Assembly (NCBI RefSeq): GCF_030551255.1
Contig: NZ_CP130630.1
Coordinates: 10,539,001-10,603,000, forward strand
Reading direction: 5' to 3'
DNA length: 64,000 nt
Source: Streptomyces sp. NL15-2K
GTDB taxonomy: Bacteria > Actinomycetota > Actinomycetes > Streptomycetales > Streptomycetaceae
Part shown: positions 27,353 through 35,981 of the stretch, in pieces
Position numbering within the stretch: the first letter of the stretch is position 1
Layout of the letters: every line of letters begins with the position of its first letter
Translations under genes and position numbers: made by a program
Notes under the pieces: model-generated
Seen by the model: only the letters and a program-made list of their open reading frames with translations
Told to the model about the DNA's origin: nothing
Databases searched by the model: none

Positions 27353-28483
27353 ATGGACCTGTACGAACACCAGGCAAGGGAACTCTTCGAAGAACACGGC
27401 ATCTTGGTGCCGAGGGCCGACGTGACGGACTCACCCAAGAGGGCGCGGGAGATCGCCCGGTCCCTGGGTGGGCGGGTGGTCGTGAAGGCCCAGGTGAAGA
27501 CCGGTGGGCGAGGGAAGGCCGGCGGCGTGAAACTCGCGGCCGATCCGGCCGCCGCGGAACTGACGGCACGCCAGATCCTCGGTATGGACATCAAGGGTCA
27601 CAGGGTCGGCGCGGTGATGCTCGCCCAACCCGTGGACATCGAGGCGGAGTTCTACGTCTCCTACGTCCTCGACCGTGCGGCGGGCCGTTTCCTCGCCATC
27701 GCCTCGGCGGAGGGCGGTATGGAGATCGAGGAGGTCGCCGCCAGTCGACCGGATTCCGTCGCCCGTATGCACATCGACCCGGCCGAGGGCGTCACCTCGG
27801 TGAAGGCCGCGCAGATCGCCGAGGCCGCCGGACTCCCGCCGCAGACCGTGGACGTCCTCGTCCGGCTGTGGGAGGTGCTGGTCCGCGAGGACGCCGTCCT
27901 CGTCGAGGTGAACCCGCTCGTCCGCACCAGGCAGGGGCGGATCCTCGCCCTCGACGGCAAGGTCACCCTCGACGACAACGCCCGCTTCCGGCAGGCCCGT
28001 TGGGGAGCCGAGGGTGCCGCGCACGACGACCCCCTGGAGGCGACGGCCGCCGCCAAGGGCCTCAACTACGTCAAGCTCGACGGCGAGGTGGGCATCATCG
28101 GCAACGGTGCCGGCCTCGTCATGTCGACCCTCGACGTGGTCGCCGGCTGCGGAGCCCGCCCCGCCAACTTCCTCGACATCGGCGGCGGGGCGTCGGCCCG
28201 GATCATGGCCGACGGGCTGTCGGTCATCCTCTCCGACCCAGCGGTGATGTCCGTCTTCGTCAACGTCTTCGGCGGGATCACCGCCTGCGACGCGGTGGCC
28301 GACGGCATCGTGCGGGCCCTGGACACGATCCAGTTGACCCGGCCGCTCGTCGTGCGCCTCGACGGCAACAACGCCGCCCGGGGCCGCGCGATCCTCGACG
28401 AGCGCGCCCATCCGCTGGTCCAGCAGGCCCCCACCATGGACGGCGCCGCCCGCCGTGCCGCCCAACTCGCCACCGCAGCCTGA
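27353..28483 (+). CDS. sucC: Succinyl-CoA synthetase beta-subunit paralogue
   Basis: A 376-residue ATP-grasp subunit. N-terminal '[17 protein letters not shown]', the phosphate-binding '[19 protein letters not shown]', '[11 protein letters not shown]' (Mg-nucleotide ligands) and '[11 protein letters not shown] ... [13 protein letters not shown]' are standard for SucC. The start is the ATG at 27353 behind CAGGAG; a much longer upstream frame runs antisense to the divergent gene. sucD follows 10 bp downstream. Central-metabolism sucCD is normally a housekeeping pair elsewhere; this copy, divergent from frc and the ThDP gene, is probably a specialised paralogue. It may supply succinyl-CoA as a CoA donor for oxalate activation, or conserve thioester energy. 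That role is inferred. Confidence 0.93.
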   Translation: MDLYEHQARELFEEHGILVPRADVTDSPKRAREIARSLGGRVVVKAQVKTGGRGKAGGVKLAADPAAAELTARQILGMDIKGHRVGAVMLAQPVDIEAEFYVSYVLDRAAGRFLAIASAEGGMEIEEVAASRPDSVARMHIDPAEGVTSVKAAQIAEAAGLPPQTVDVLVRLWEVLVREDAVLVEVNPLVRTRQGRILALDGKVTLDDNARFRQARWGAEGAAHDDPLEATAAAKGLNYVKLDGEVGIIGNGAGLVMSTLDVVAGCGARPANFLDIGGGASARIMADGLSVILSDPAVMSVFVNVFGGITACDAVADGIVRALDTIQLTRPLVVRLDGNNAARGRAILDERAHPLVQQAPTMDGAARRAAQLATAA

Positions 28484-28493
28484 GGAGACGGAC

Positions 28494-29372
28494 ATGGCGA
28501 TCTATCTCACCAAGGAAAGCAAGGTCCTCGTCCAGGGCATGACCGGTGGCGAGGGCATGAAGCACACCCGGCGCATGCTCGCGGCCGGCACCAACGTCGT
28601 CGGTGGCGTCAACCCGCGCAAGGCCGGCCGCACCGTCGACTTCGACGACCGGGCCGTACCCGTCTTCGGGTCGGTCGCCGACGGTATACGGTCGACCGGC
28701 GCCGATGTCACCGTCGTCTTCGTACCGCCCGCCTTCGCCAAGGCGGCCGTCATCGAGGCCGCCGACGCGGGCATCGGCCTCGCGGTCGTCATCACGGAGG
28801 GCATCCCGGTCCACGACTCCGTCGCCTTCACCACGTACGCGAAGCAGAGAGGCACCCGGATCATCGGTCCCAACTGCCCGGGCCTGATCACCCCCGGACA
28901 GTCCAACGCGGGCATCATCCCGGCCGACATCACCAAACCGGGCCGCATCGGCCTGGTGTCCAAGTCCGGCACGCTCACCTACCAACTCATGTACGAACTC
29001 CGCGACATCGGCTTCTCGACCTGCGTCGGCATCGGCGGCGACCCGGTCGTCGGCACCACCCACATCGACTGCCTCGCCGCCTTCCAGGACGACCCCGACA
29101 CCGGACTCATCGTCCTGATCGGGGAGATCGGCGGCGACGCGGAGGAACGCGCGGCCGCGTACATCCGCGCGCACGTCACCAAGCCCGTCGTCGGCTACAT
29201 CGCCGGTTTCACCGCGCCCGAAGGCAAGACCATGGGACACGCGGGCGCGATCGTCTCCGGTTCGTCCGGCACGGCACAGGCGAAGAAGGCGGCGCTGGAG
29301 GCGGTCGGAGTGCGGGTGGGGAGCACGCCGACGGAAACCGCGCAGCTGGTCCTGACGAAGCTGGGGGCGTGA
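28494..29372 (+). CDS. sucD: Succinyl-CoA synthetase alpha-subunit paralogue
   Basis: A 292-residue CoA-binding subunit. It has '[20 protein letters not shown]' (CoA-binding Rossmann domain), '[16 protein letters not shown]' and the phosphohistidine His249 in '[20 protein letters not shown]'. These are the complete SucD signatures, so an active alpha/beta enzyme is expected with the sucC product. The start is ATG 28494, preceded by GAGGAGA. No close downstream partner exists: the next gene starts 113 bp later. Confidence 0.94.
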   Translation: MAIYLTKESKVLVQGMTGGEGMKHTRRMLAAGTNVVGGVNPRKAGRTVDFDDRAVPVFGSVADGIRSTGADVTVVFVPPAFAKAAVIEAADAGIGLAVVITEGIPVHDSVAFTTYAKQRGTRIIGPNCPGLITPGQSNAGIIPADITKPGRIGLVSKSGTLTYQLMYELRDIGFSTCVGIGGDPVVGTTHIDCLAAFQDDPDTGLIVLIGEIGGDAEERAAAYIRAHVTKPVVGYIAGFTAPEGKTMGHAGAIVSGSSGTAQAKKAALEAVGVRVGSTPTETAQLVLTKLGA

Positions 29373-29485
29373 CGTCACTCATAGTTGACGCGAGGTCACT
29401 TTCAGGAGTCGAGGTGCCTCGCTAGCGTCACTTCACCGCCATGCACGACCCGCCCCCGACTGTGCACCGAGAGCGGAGAACCCCG

Positions 29486-31027
29486 ATGGCAACCACCCTC
29501 ACCCTCAAATCAGGCACCTCGTGGACCGACGCCTGGCAGCGCTGCCTCGCCGTCGCCCCCGAGGCCTTCCAGGACGATCGTGTCCTCAACCTCTGGGACT
29601 GCGCCTGGCGGGCCGACGGCCGGGCACTGCCCGCCACCAGTCCCGTCGACGGCAGCCCGATCGCGGGCCCGCCGCGGCTGGACCAGGCCACCGCCCATCA
29701 GGCCGTACGCGCCTCGCTCGACCAGCACCGCGCCTGGCGGCACATCCCCCTCGACGAGCGCCGCGCCCGCGTCGCCGCAACCCTCGACGCCCTCACCGCG
29801 CACCGCGAACTGCTGGCGCTGCTTCTCGTCTGGGAGATCGGCAAGCCCTGGCGGCTCGCGCAGGCGGACGTCGACCGGGCCATCGACGGCGTGCGCTGGT
29901 ACGTCGACGGCATCGAGCCCATGGCCGACGGCCGGGCCCCGCTGGACGGCCCGGTGTCCAACATCGCGAGCTGGAACTACCCGATGAGCGTGCTCGTTCA
30001 CGCATTGCTGGTACAGGCATTGGCAGGCAACGCGGTCATCGCCAAGACCCCGACCGACGGCGGTGTCGCCTGTCTGACGCTGGCCTCGGCGCTCGCCGCC
30101 CGCGAGGGGGTTCCCGTCACCCTCGTCAGCGGCAGCGGAGGAGAGCTGTCCCAGGCGCTGGTGCGGGCGCCCGAGATCGGCTGTGTCTCCTTCGTCGGCG
30201 GCCGCGACACCGGCGCCGCGGTGGCCACGGCCGTCGCCGACCTCGGCAAGCGTCACATACTCGAACAGGAAGGACTCAACACCTGGGGCCTGTGGAACTA
30301 CACGGACTGGGACGCGTTCACGGCGGTCGTCCCCAAGCTCTTCGACTACGGCAAGCAGCGCTGCACGGCGTACCCGCGCTTCGTCGTCCAGCGGCAGCTG
30401 TTCGACGAGTTCCTGGCGGCGTACCTCCCGGCGGTCCGCACGCTCAGGGTCGGCCACCCGCTCGCCGTCGAGCAGCCCGACGCGCCCTGCCCGGAGCTGG
30501 ACTTCGGGCCGGTGATCAACGCGGCCAAAGCCAAGGAGCTGCGCGACCAGGTGGCCGAGGCCGTCGACCGCGGCGCCGTACCGCTGCATCGCGGCAAGCC
30601 GGCCGACGCCCGATTCCTGCCCGGCCAGGACACCTCGGCGTACGTCCAGCCGGTCACGTTGCTCAACCCGCCCCCGTCCTCCCCCCTGCACCACGCGGAA
30701 CCCTTCGGCCCGGTCGACACCATCGTCCTGGTCGACACGGAGGCGGAGCTGCTGGCCGCGATGAACGCGTCCAACGGCGCGCTGGTGGCCACGCTGTCGA
30801 CGGACGACCGGGCGACCTTCGACCGGCTCGCCCCGCAGATCCGGGCGTTCAAGGTCGGGCACGGCAAGCCGCGCTCCCGGGGCGACCGCGACGAGCTGTT
30901 CGGCGGATTCGGCGCGTCCTGGCGCGGGGCGTTCGTGGGCGGAGAGCTGCTGGTGCGCGCCGTGACACAGGGTCCGGCGGGGGAGAGGCTGCCCGGGAAC
31001 TTCCCGGACCACCACCTCATGCCGTGA
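29486..31027 (+). CDS. NAD(P)-dependent aldehyde dehydrogenase superfamily protein
   Basis: A 513-residue aldehyde dehydrogenase. The key residues are present: oxyanion Asn164 (ASWNYPMSV), general-base Glu260 (HILEQEGLNTWG) and nucleophile Cys293 (DYGKQRCTAYPRFVV). 'CVSFVGGRDTGAAV' corresponds to the nucleotide-binding G-S-T loop and 'HAEPFGPVDTIV' to the EPFGPV motif. The sequence departs from ordinary members: 'LEQEGLN' instead of LELGGKN, and 'GKQRC' instead of GQxC, so the substrate may be unusual. I chose ATG 29486 because GCGGAG lies about 10 bp upstream; the ATG at 29441 has weaker support. It is not tightly linked to sucD. Formaldehyde, glyoxylate or glycolaldehyde oxidation are possible but unproven. 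Confidence 0.85.
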   Translation: MATTLTLKSGTSWTDAWQRCLAVAPEAFQDDRVLNLWDCAWRADGRALPATSPVDGSPIAGPPRLDQATAHQAVRASLDQHRAWRHIPLDERRARVAATLDALTAHRELLALLLVWEIGKPWRLAQADVDRAIDGVRWYVDGIEPMADGRAPLDGPVSNIASWNYPMSVLVHALLVQALAGNAVIAKTPTDGGVACLTLASALAAREGVPVTLVSGSGGELSQALVRAPEIGCVSFVGGRDTGAAVATAVADLGKRHILEQEGLNTWGLWNYTDWDAFTAVVPKLFDYGKQRCTAYPRFVVQRQLFDEFLAAYLPAVRTLRVGHPLAVEQPDAPCPELDFGPVINAAKAKELRDQVAEAVDRGAVPLHRGKPADARFLPGQDTSAYVQPVTLLNPPPSSPLHHAEPFGPVDTIVLVDTEAELLAAMNASNGALVATLSTDDRATFDRLAPQIRAFKVGHGKPRSRGDRDELFGGFGASWRGAFVGGELLVRAVTQGPAGERLPGNFPDHHLMP

Positions 31028-31032
31028 CGGGT

Positions 31033-31087
31033 CGGCGTCGCCGGCGATGCCGCCCCCGGGAGCGGGTGGCGCGTGCCGGCGACGCCG
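31033..31087 (+). terminator. Inverted repeat after the aldehyde dehydrogenase
   Basis: Perfect 13-bp arms CGGCGTCGCCGGC (31033-31045) and GCCGGCGACGCCG (31075-31087) with a 29-nt GC-rich loop begin 5 bp after the stop codon. This is a likely intrinsic or stem-only terminator, although the loop is long. Confidence 0.5.
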
Positions 31088-31230
31088 AGACCAGCACGGT
31101 CGTCATGGTCGCCACTGACTCCGGAGTCGGCGTTCGCGCGACGGATACGCAGGTGAAAGGCACCCCGAAACCTTGGTATTGTTGTCCCTGTCGCCCCGGG
31201 GTACACCCCTGGCAAGGCGGCAGACACCTG

Positions 31231-31315
31231 GTCCGGGTGGCGGAATGGCAGACGCGCTAGCTTGAGGTGCTAGTGCCCTTTATCGGGCGTGGGGGTTCAA
31301 GTCCCCCCTCGGACA
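31231..31315 (+). tRNA. tRNA-Leu(GAG)
   Basis: A type II tRNA. The 7-bp acceptor stem pairs GTCCGGG (31231-31237) with CTCGGAC (31308-31314), including one G-T, with discriminator A. The anticodon stem CTAGC/GCTAG (31257-31261 and 31269-31273) encloses the loop TTGAGGT with anticodon GAG at 31264-31266, reading CUC/CUU. A long variable arm (around TGCCCTTTATCGGGCG) and the T arm GGGGG-TTCAAGT-CCCCC complete it. CCA is not encoded. A terminator follows 22 bp later, so it is a single-gene unit. Confidence 0.95.
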
Positions 31316-31336
31316 CATACCCATACTGTGCACCCA

Positions 31337-31379
31337 CCACTGGTGCCGACCGTGCTTCGGTCGGCACCAGTGGCGTTTT
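31337..31379 (+). terminator. Strong intrinsic terminator after tRNA-Leu
   Basis: Perfect 16-bp stem (31337-31352 with 31358-31373), 5-nt loop TGCTT, then CGTTTT. One of the few hairpins in the window followed by a T-run. Confidence 0.9.
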
Positions 31380-31404
31380 CGTGCTCACATGCACCTCGAA
31401 TAAA

Positions 31405-31460
31405 GAAACGCTTGCGTTTCGCTTAGGGTCTCCGTAGTCTCGGTACGAAACTGTTTCGTA
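31405..31460 (+). promoter_or_regulatory. Promoter with two palindromic operators upstream of the DMT transporter
   Basis: GAAACGC-TT-GCGTTTC (31405-31420) overlaps a candidate -35 TTGCGT (31412-31417). A 17-bp spacer leads to a candidate -10 TAGTCT (31435-31440). TACGAAAC-T-GTTTCGTA (31444-31460), a perfect 8-bp palindrome, covers the expected transcription start. The layout is that of a repressed promoter, of the sort bound by TetR-type dimers. No regulator gene lies next to it. Confidence 0.55.
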
Positions 31461-31478
31461 TCGATGGGAGTCCGGGGC

Positions 31479-31592
31479 ATGCCCAGCCGCCGCAGCAGCC
31501 AGCCGGAAACGATCGCCGCGCTGTGTGCGGCCGCCGGAGCCGTCGCCGTCATCGCCGCCCGCGTGGTCCCGACCACCGTGCGGGCCTCGTGA
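31479..31592 (+). CDS. Short ORF (37 aa) coupled to the DMT transporter gene
   Basis: ATG at 31479 opens a 37-codon frame (beginning MPSRRSSQPE, ending VVPTTVRAS) whose TGA overlaps the ATG of the transporter (TGATG). GGAG sits 6-9 bp upstream. The peptide has a basic start and an Ala/Val-rich middle (CAAAGAVAVIAARVV) that might form one short helix. It matches nothing I recognise. It may be a coupling or leader peptide for the next gene. Coding status is plausible but unproven. Confidence 0.4.
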   Translation: MPSRRSSQPETIAALCAAAGAVAVIAARVVPTTVRAS

Positions 31593-32611
31593 TGGCGGCC
31601 TCTGCGGTGCTCCTGGCCGTCGTACTCTCGCTGGTCTCGGCGATCTGCTACGCCACGGCCGCCGTGGTCCAGGAACGGACCGCCGCGGACACCGCGAGCG
31701 TGCGCGGCGCGCTGACCCGCGGCTCGTGGTGGTGGTCCGTGGTCCTCAACGGCACCGGTGCGTTGCTGCACGTGGTGGCCCTGCGGTACGGGCCGCTGAC
31801 CCTGGTGCAGCCGCTCGGCGCGCTCAGTCTCGTGGTGGCGGTGCCCCTGGGCTCGCTGGTCGCCCGTCGCCGGACCTCGGGCGGCCAATGGCGCGGTATG
31901 GCCCTCACCCTCGCCGGGCTGACCGCACTGCTGACCGTCACCGCCTCGGGCCACGCGCCGGACGACACCTTGCACACCACCGAGGTCCTCCTGGTCGCGC
32001 TCGCCGCCGCCACCGTCATCGCGGTGCTCGTGCGCTTCACCCCGGGTCGCTCCGCCTTGGCCGGCCTCTCGTTCGCGGCGGCCTCCGGCATCGCCTCCGG
32101 GATCGGCTCCACGCTGGCGCAGAAGCTCGCGGTCGGGCCGGAGCTCTCCTGGAGCGTGGCGCTGGTGGCGGCTCTGACCGTCGCGTTCGCCGTGGCCGGG
32201 TTGCTGCTCTCCCAGAAGGCGTACCGCGGCGGTCTCGGCGGGCCGCTCGCCCTGCTCACCCTCCTCAACCCCGTTACCGCGTCCGCCATCGGCATCGTCC
32301 TGCTCGGCGAAGGCTTCCGGTTCGGAGCGACGGGCACCGTGGTCGCGCTCGCCGGTGCCGCGGCGGCCGTGCACGGCGTGATCCTGCTCAGCCGTCCCCA
32401 GACCCGCCGTGAGCGTCCTGGTCATCGTGACCGCCGGCACGGCGTCCACGACCGGCCGCGCGTGCCGTTCCCGGCAGCGCGGGGTGCCGTGCCGGGCCTG
32501 CGACCCAGCCGGCTCTTGCGGTCCGGGCCGCCATCCACCGGGCCGCTGCGCCCGGTCACCGCTGACATCACCGGCCCCGGCCGGGCCATCCGAGAGAGAG
32601 CACCAATATGA
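31592..32611 (+). CDS. DMT-superfamily (EamA/DUF803-like) membrane transporter
   Basis: A 339-residue membrane protein with about nine hydrophobic helices in the first 270 residues ('AVLLAVVLSLVSAICYATAAVVQERTA', 'LRYGPLTLVQPLGALSLVVAVPLGSL', 'LAQKLAVGPELSWSVALVAAL', 'LLNPVTASAIGIVLLGEGF'). 'GPLTLVQPLGALSLV' and 'NPVTASAIGIVLLGE' are typical of drug/metabolite transporters. The last 60-70 residues are Arg/Pro-rich and polar, probably cytoplasmic or a read-on tail. ATG 31592 shares a base with the preceding short ORF's stop. Its promoter region carries two palindromes, suggesting ligand-controlled expression. The substrate is unknown. Confidence 0.82.
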   Translation: MAASAVLLAVVLSLVSAICYATAAVVQERTAADTASVRGALTRGSWWWSVVLNGTGALLHVVALRYGPLTLVQPLGALSLVVAVPLGSLVARRRTSGGQWRGMALTLAGLTALLTVTASGHAPDDTLHTTEVLLVALAAATVIAVLVRFTPGRSALAGLSFAAASGIASGIGSTLAQKLAVGPELSWSVALVAALTVAFAVAGLLLSQKAYRGGLGGPLALLTLLNPVTASAIGIVLLGEGFRFGATGTVVALAGAAAAVHGVILLSRPQTRRERPGHRDRRHGVHDRPRVPFPAARGAVPGLRPSRLLRSGPPSTGPLRPVTADITGPGRAIRERAPI

Positions 32612-33285
32612 CGACTCTTCAACTGCCCCCTCGCACCGCTGTCCGCGCGGCGGGACTGGTGGACGTACCCGCCGTGGTACGCCTGTTCGCCCCGCCTCCG
32701 GCCTCGCTGCGGCCGTCGGTCCCGGGTCCGGACAGGGCCGCCGTGGACAGGGCCGCCATGGACTGGACCGACGTGGACTGGGAGCAGACACAGCGCGCCA
32801 TGCGGCTGATGCTGGCCCACCACGCTCTCGAAGAGGGACACGTGTGGGTGGCCGAGCGTGCGGACGGCGCGCTCCTCGCGGCCGGTGTCTGGCTGCCGCC
32901 CGGCACCGGGAGCGAGCCTCCCGACACGGGTGTCAGCAGTCTCCTCGCCCGTGAACTCGGCATCTGCCCGCCGGAACACCCGGCCCTGTCGACGGCACTG
33001 AAAGCGGCCGGGCCCGACGAGCCGCACTGGACTGTGGTCACCGTCTGCGCGCCGGACGCCACGGAGGCCCGGGACCGTACCGTGGTCGCCGAGCTGCTGG
33101 CCCCCGGGTTGCGCGCCGTCGACGACGAGGACGCCACCGTCGTCGCGATCACGGTCTCCGCCCGCCATGCGGACCAGCTGCGGCCCCTCGGGTTCCGTCG
33201 GCCGCGCGAAGTGCACGTCGCTCCGGGCGCGAGCGTTTGGCTGGCGGCCCGGCATCCGACAAGCCATCCGCGGCAGTCCCGCTAG
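32608..33285 (+). CDS. GNAT-like acetyltransferase-fold protein
   Basis: A 225-residue soluble protein whose layout resembles GNAT proteins: 'TAVRAAGLVDVPAVVRLFAPP' at the start, 'HVWVAERADGALLAAGVWLPPG' as the central strands, and 'SARHADQLRPLGFRRPREV' at the end, like the usual terminal GF motif. The acetyl-CoA pyrophosphate loop (Q/RxxGxG/A) is not recognisable, so catalytic activity is uncertain. The ATG overlaps the transporter stop (ATGA), with GAGAGAG upstream, so the two are co-translated. Function unknown. Confidence 0.6.
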   Translation: MTTLQLPPRTAVRAAGLVDVPAVVRLFAPPPASLRPSVPGPDRAAVDRAAMDWTDVDWEQTQRAMRLMLAHHALEEGHVWVAERADGALLAAGVWLPPGTGSEPPDTGVSSLLARELGICPPEHPALSTALKAAGPDEPHWTVVTVCAPDATEARDRTVVAELLAPGLRAVDDEDATVVAITVSARHADQLRPLGFRRPREVHVAPGASVWLAARHPTSHPRQSR

Positions 33286-33339
33286 AGATTTTCGAGGTCG
33301 AGGACTCCCTTGCCTTCAGGCGGTCGTCCCCTCAGGCGG

Positions 33340-33818
33340 TCAGCAGGGGCCGAGTTGTCCGGCGAAGAGGACGAACAGACGGTACTCGTCGCGGTTGTGG
33401 CCGACGATCAGCTCCACGTCCCGCCCGCGCCGCCCGCCAGCGCCTCCCAGGGCGACGTGGGCAGCACCTCGCCGTCGATGACAGGGGAGAAGAGACTGAG
33501 CGTGTGCGCCAACGAGCCCCAGCGGCCCTCGTACTGCCGCGTCTTCGGCTCCAGCGCCTGCCCGGCCGCCGCCAGTTGTCGCGGATCCACGCCGGACAGC
33601 TCCCTGACCGTAGGACGCAGGCCCGCCTCGGCGGCGAGGACGGCTCCGACGTCCCGGGCCAGGGCGGCGGAGAAGAACGTGCCCGGCACGCTCTGGCCGA
33701 CGGCCATCCGGAACAGTAAGGCGGTCTTCTGCGCCGCGATCATGCCCGCCTTCGGCGTCAAGTCCGGCCGCGTCGACAACACCCCCATCGAGGCCGGCCC
33801 CGACGCCCTCACCTGCAC
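33340..33818 (-). pseudogene. Carboxylesterase (type B) fragment, frameshifted
   Basis: Minus-strand translation from about 33818 gives '...AVGQSVPGTFFSAALARDVGAVLAAEAG', 'LFSPVIDGEVLPTSPWEAL', then after a single-base shift near 33420-33430 'DVELIVGHNRDEYRLFVLFAGQLG'. 'PVIDGEVLPxxP' and 'LIVGHNRDEYRLF' are the classic late segments of type B carboxylesterases. The catalytic Ser region and both ends are missing, so about 150 of the usual 500 residues remain. It is flanked by two plus-strand genes and is a decaying relic. The plus-strand frame across it is a shadow. Confidence 0.75.
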
Positions 33819-34011
33819 AACTCCCGTAGGGACGTTGAGGCCATCGGCAACGTCGGCGCCGTCGGCCGCTCCGGCGACCTCGGCGCTCTTCCCTACGCCG
33901 TTCGAGTGGTCGCGCCCCGGAGACGGGCGTACGGTCGAACGGTGGACCGCAGTGGACGGAACCGTTCACTGCCCCCTCGCGAGGGTTCGACCCCCGAGAG
34001 TGCGATCTGCC

Positions 34012-35562
34012 ATGACGAGCCCGCAGCCGACGCCCCCAGCACAGACCACCGCCAGGGAACCCGGCGATGGCGGGAGCCCCATGGCCCTGCTGGTCATCGC
34101 GTCGTGCCAGCTGATGGTGGTGCTGGACATCACCATCGTGAACATCGCGTTGCCGCACATCCAGCGCTCCCTGGACTTCTCCACGGCCGGCCTGTCCTGG
34201 GTGGTCAACGCCTACACCCTCACCTTCGGCGGTCTGCTGCTGCTCGGCGGCCGGACCGGCGACATCCTCGGCAGGCGGCGCGTCTTCATCTTCGGGGTCC
34301 TGCTCTTCGTGCTCGCCTCCCTGCTCGGCGGGCTCGCCCAGAACGCCGGCCAACTCCTCGCCGCCCGCGCGCTCCAGGGCGTCGGCGGTGCCATCGCGTC
34401 ACCGACCGCCCTCGCCCTGATCAGTACGACCTTCCGCGAAGGGCCCGCGCGCAACCGGGCCTTCGGGGTCTTCGCCGCGGTCTCGGCGGGCGGCGGCGCG
34501 ATCGGACTGCTCGCGGGCGGGATGCTCGTCGAATGGCTGAACTGGCGATGGGTGCTCTTCGTCAACGTCCCGATCGGGTTGCTCATCGCCCTCGCCACGC
34601 CCCGCTGGATCAAGGAGTCCGAACGCCATCCCGGCCACTTCGACATCGCCGGTGCGCTCACCTCCACCGTGGGGATGGTGCTGCTGGTGTACGGATTCAT
34701 CAGGGCAGCTCAAGACGGCTGGCGGGACGGGCTCACGCTGGCCTCGTTCGCCGCGGCTGTCGTCGTCCTCGCGACCTTCATCCTGATCGAGCGGCGTTCC
34801 AGGCAGCCGATCACGCCGCTGCACATGTTCGCCGACCGTAACCGTTCGGGCACGTACGGCATCATGCTGTGCCTGGCCGCCGCGATCTTCGGCATGTTCT
34901 TCTTCCTCACGCTCTTCACGCAGAACGTGCTGGACTTCAGCCCTCTGCGGACCGGGCTCGCCTTCCTACCGGTCAGCGTGGTCATCGCGATCGGCGCCGG
35001 GCTGGCATCGCGGTTCCTGCCCGTATACGGCCCCAAGCCCTTCATGGTGGTGGGCGCGATCCTGGCAGCGTCGGGCCTGGCCTGGCTGACCCTCACCGAC
35101 GTCCACTCCACCTACGCGGGCAGCGTCCTCGGGCCGCTCCTCGTGTTCAGCCTGGGCATGGGCATGGAGTTCGTCTCGCTGACCCTGATGGCGCTCTCCA
35201 ACGTCTCCATCCGGGAGACCGGCGCCGCCTCCGGGCTCCTCAACGCCACCCAGCAGGTCGGCGGCTCGCTCGGCCTGTCCATCCTGGTCACGATGTTCGG
35301 TACGGCCAGCAGGAACGAGGCGGAGGAGCAGATCCCGCGCTTCCTGGCGCAGGCGACCCCGGCCGAGCGGCTGCGCTTCGAACGCACCGGTGATCTTCCG
35401 CCGCCCTGGGCCGATGAGGTCCTCACCGCCGGCGTGTCGGCCGCTTTCATCGCGGCGGCGATCTTCGCCGTGGTCGCCGCGCTGATCGCCTTCCTGGTCA
35501 TCGAGGTCCGCCCGTCCGACGTGGAACGCCTCAAGGGCGGGGTGGGCCCGGGGCCGGGCTGA
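34012..35562 (+). CDS. MFS drug efflux transporter, DHA2 (14-TM) family
   Basis: A 516-residue 14-helix exporter of the EmrB/QacA class, using the proton gradient to expel drugs. Motif D1 is 'MVVLDITIVNIALPHIQRSL', motif A 'GGRTGDILGRRRVFI', motif B 'AARALQGVGGAIASP' and motif C-like 'AVSAGGGAIGLLAGGML'. 'LLNATQQVGGSLGLSILVTMFG' marks the C-terminal half. I placed the start at ATG 34012 because the protein preface MTSPQPTPPAQ is typical and the longer frame upstream runs antisense over an esterase relic; the local ribosome site is weak. No regulator is adjacent. The substrate is unknown. Confidence 0.9.
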   Translation: MTSPQPTPPAQTTAREPGDGGSPMALLVIASCQLMVVLDITIVNIALPHIQRSLDFSTAGLSWVVNAYTLTFGGLLLLGGRTGDILGRRRVFIFGVLLFVLASLLGGLAQNAGQLLAARALQGVGGAIASPTALALISTTFREGPARNRAFGVFAAVSAGGGAIGLLAGGMLVEWLNWRWVLFVNVPIGLLIALATPRWIKESERHPGHFDIAGALTSTVGMVLLVYGFIRAAQDGWRDGLTLASFAAAVVVLATFILIERRSRQPITPLHMFADRNRSGTYGIMLCLAAAIFGMFFFLTLFTQNVLDFSPLRTGLAFLPVSVVIAIGAGLASRFLPVYGPKPFMVVGAILAASGLAWLTLTDVHSTYAGSVLGPLLVFSLGMGMEFVSLTLMALSNVSIRETGAASGLLNATQQVGGSLGLSILVTMFGTASRNEAEEQIPRFLAQATPAERLRFERTGDLPPPWADEVLTAGVSAAFIAAAIFAVVAALIAFLVIEVRPSDVERLKGGVGPGPG

Positions 35563-35716
35563 GACAGGGTCCCCCCGGCGAAGGCGCGGGGGGACGAAAA
35601 TCCCGTGCCCCGATCCTCCTCGGTTCCTTACACTCACCATGCAGCACATGCCGCCCATGCCAGCAACAGGGCCCGCGTGTGCCATGACGTGACAGGCGAG
35701 TGAGGGGAGACGGGCC

Positions 35717-35833
35717 GTGCGCGAGTGCACCGCTGTCGTCGTTCCCCGGCCGCAGTACGACGTGATCCTCGTGTCCTCGTCCCTCCGGTGCCCGCTGCGC
35801 GGCCGGTACCGGATGCCCGCGACGAACGACTGA
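35717..35833 (+). CDS. Possible 38-aa leader ORF upstream of the EF-G paralogue
   Basis: GTG 35717 with GAGGGGAG at 35702-35709 opens a 38-codon frame ([10 protein letters not shown] ... MPATND) ending 148 bp before the EF-G-like start. A TACACT -10-like hexamer lies at 35629-35634. The 419-bp gap 35563-35981 otherwise holds no gene. Ribosome-protection and translation-factor genes are often preceded by attenuating leader peptides, which makes this worth noting. No homologue is recognised, and the coding status is uncertain. Confidence 0.35.
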   Translation: MRECTAVVVPRPQYDVILVSSSLRCPLRGRYRMPATND

Positions 35834-35981
35834 CGACCGCTCATCCCGACCGTTCAGCCCGACGGCTCACCCCGTGGCGCCCCGGCTTGCCTGCCGGCCT
35901 GCCGCTTGGCCTGCCGTGACATCCGTTTCGTCCGGGAATCGCGCTGCCCTGTCACAACACCGTCCGAAAGGCCAATGGGCC

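Noticed and set aside
29373..29440. TTGACG-like promoter before the aldehyde dehydrogenase
   Set aside because: No -10 element at a proper distance was found, so no promoter is claimed.
33310..34011. N-terminal extension of the DHA2 transporter
   Set aside because: The extra 234 residues are antisense to an esterase relic and have no membrane or domain character; the start at 34012 fits the family.
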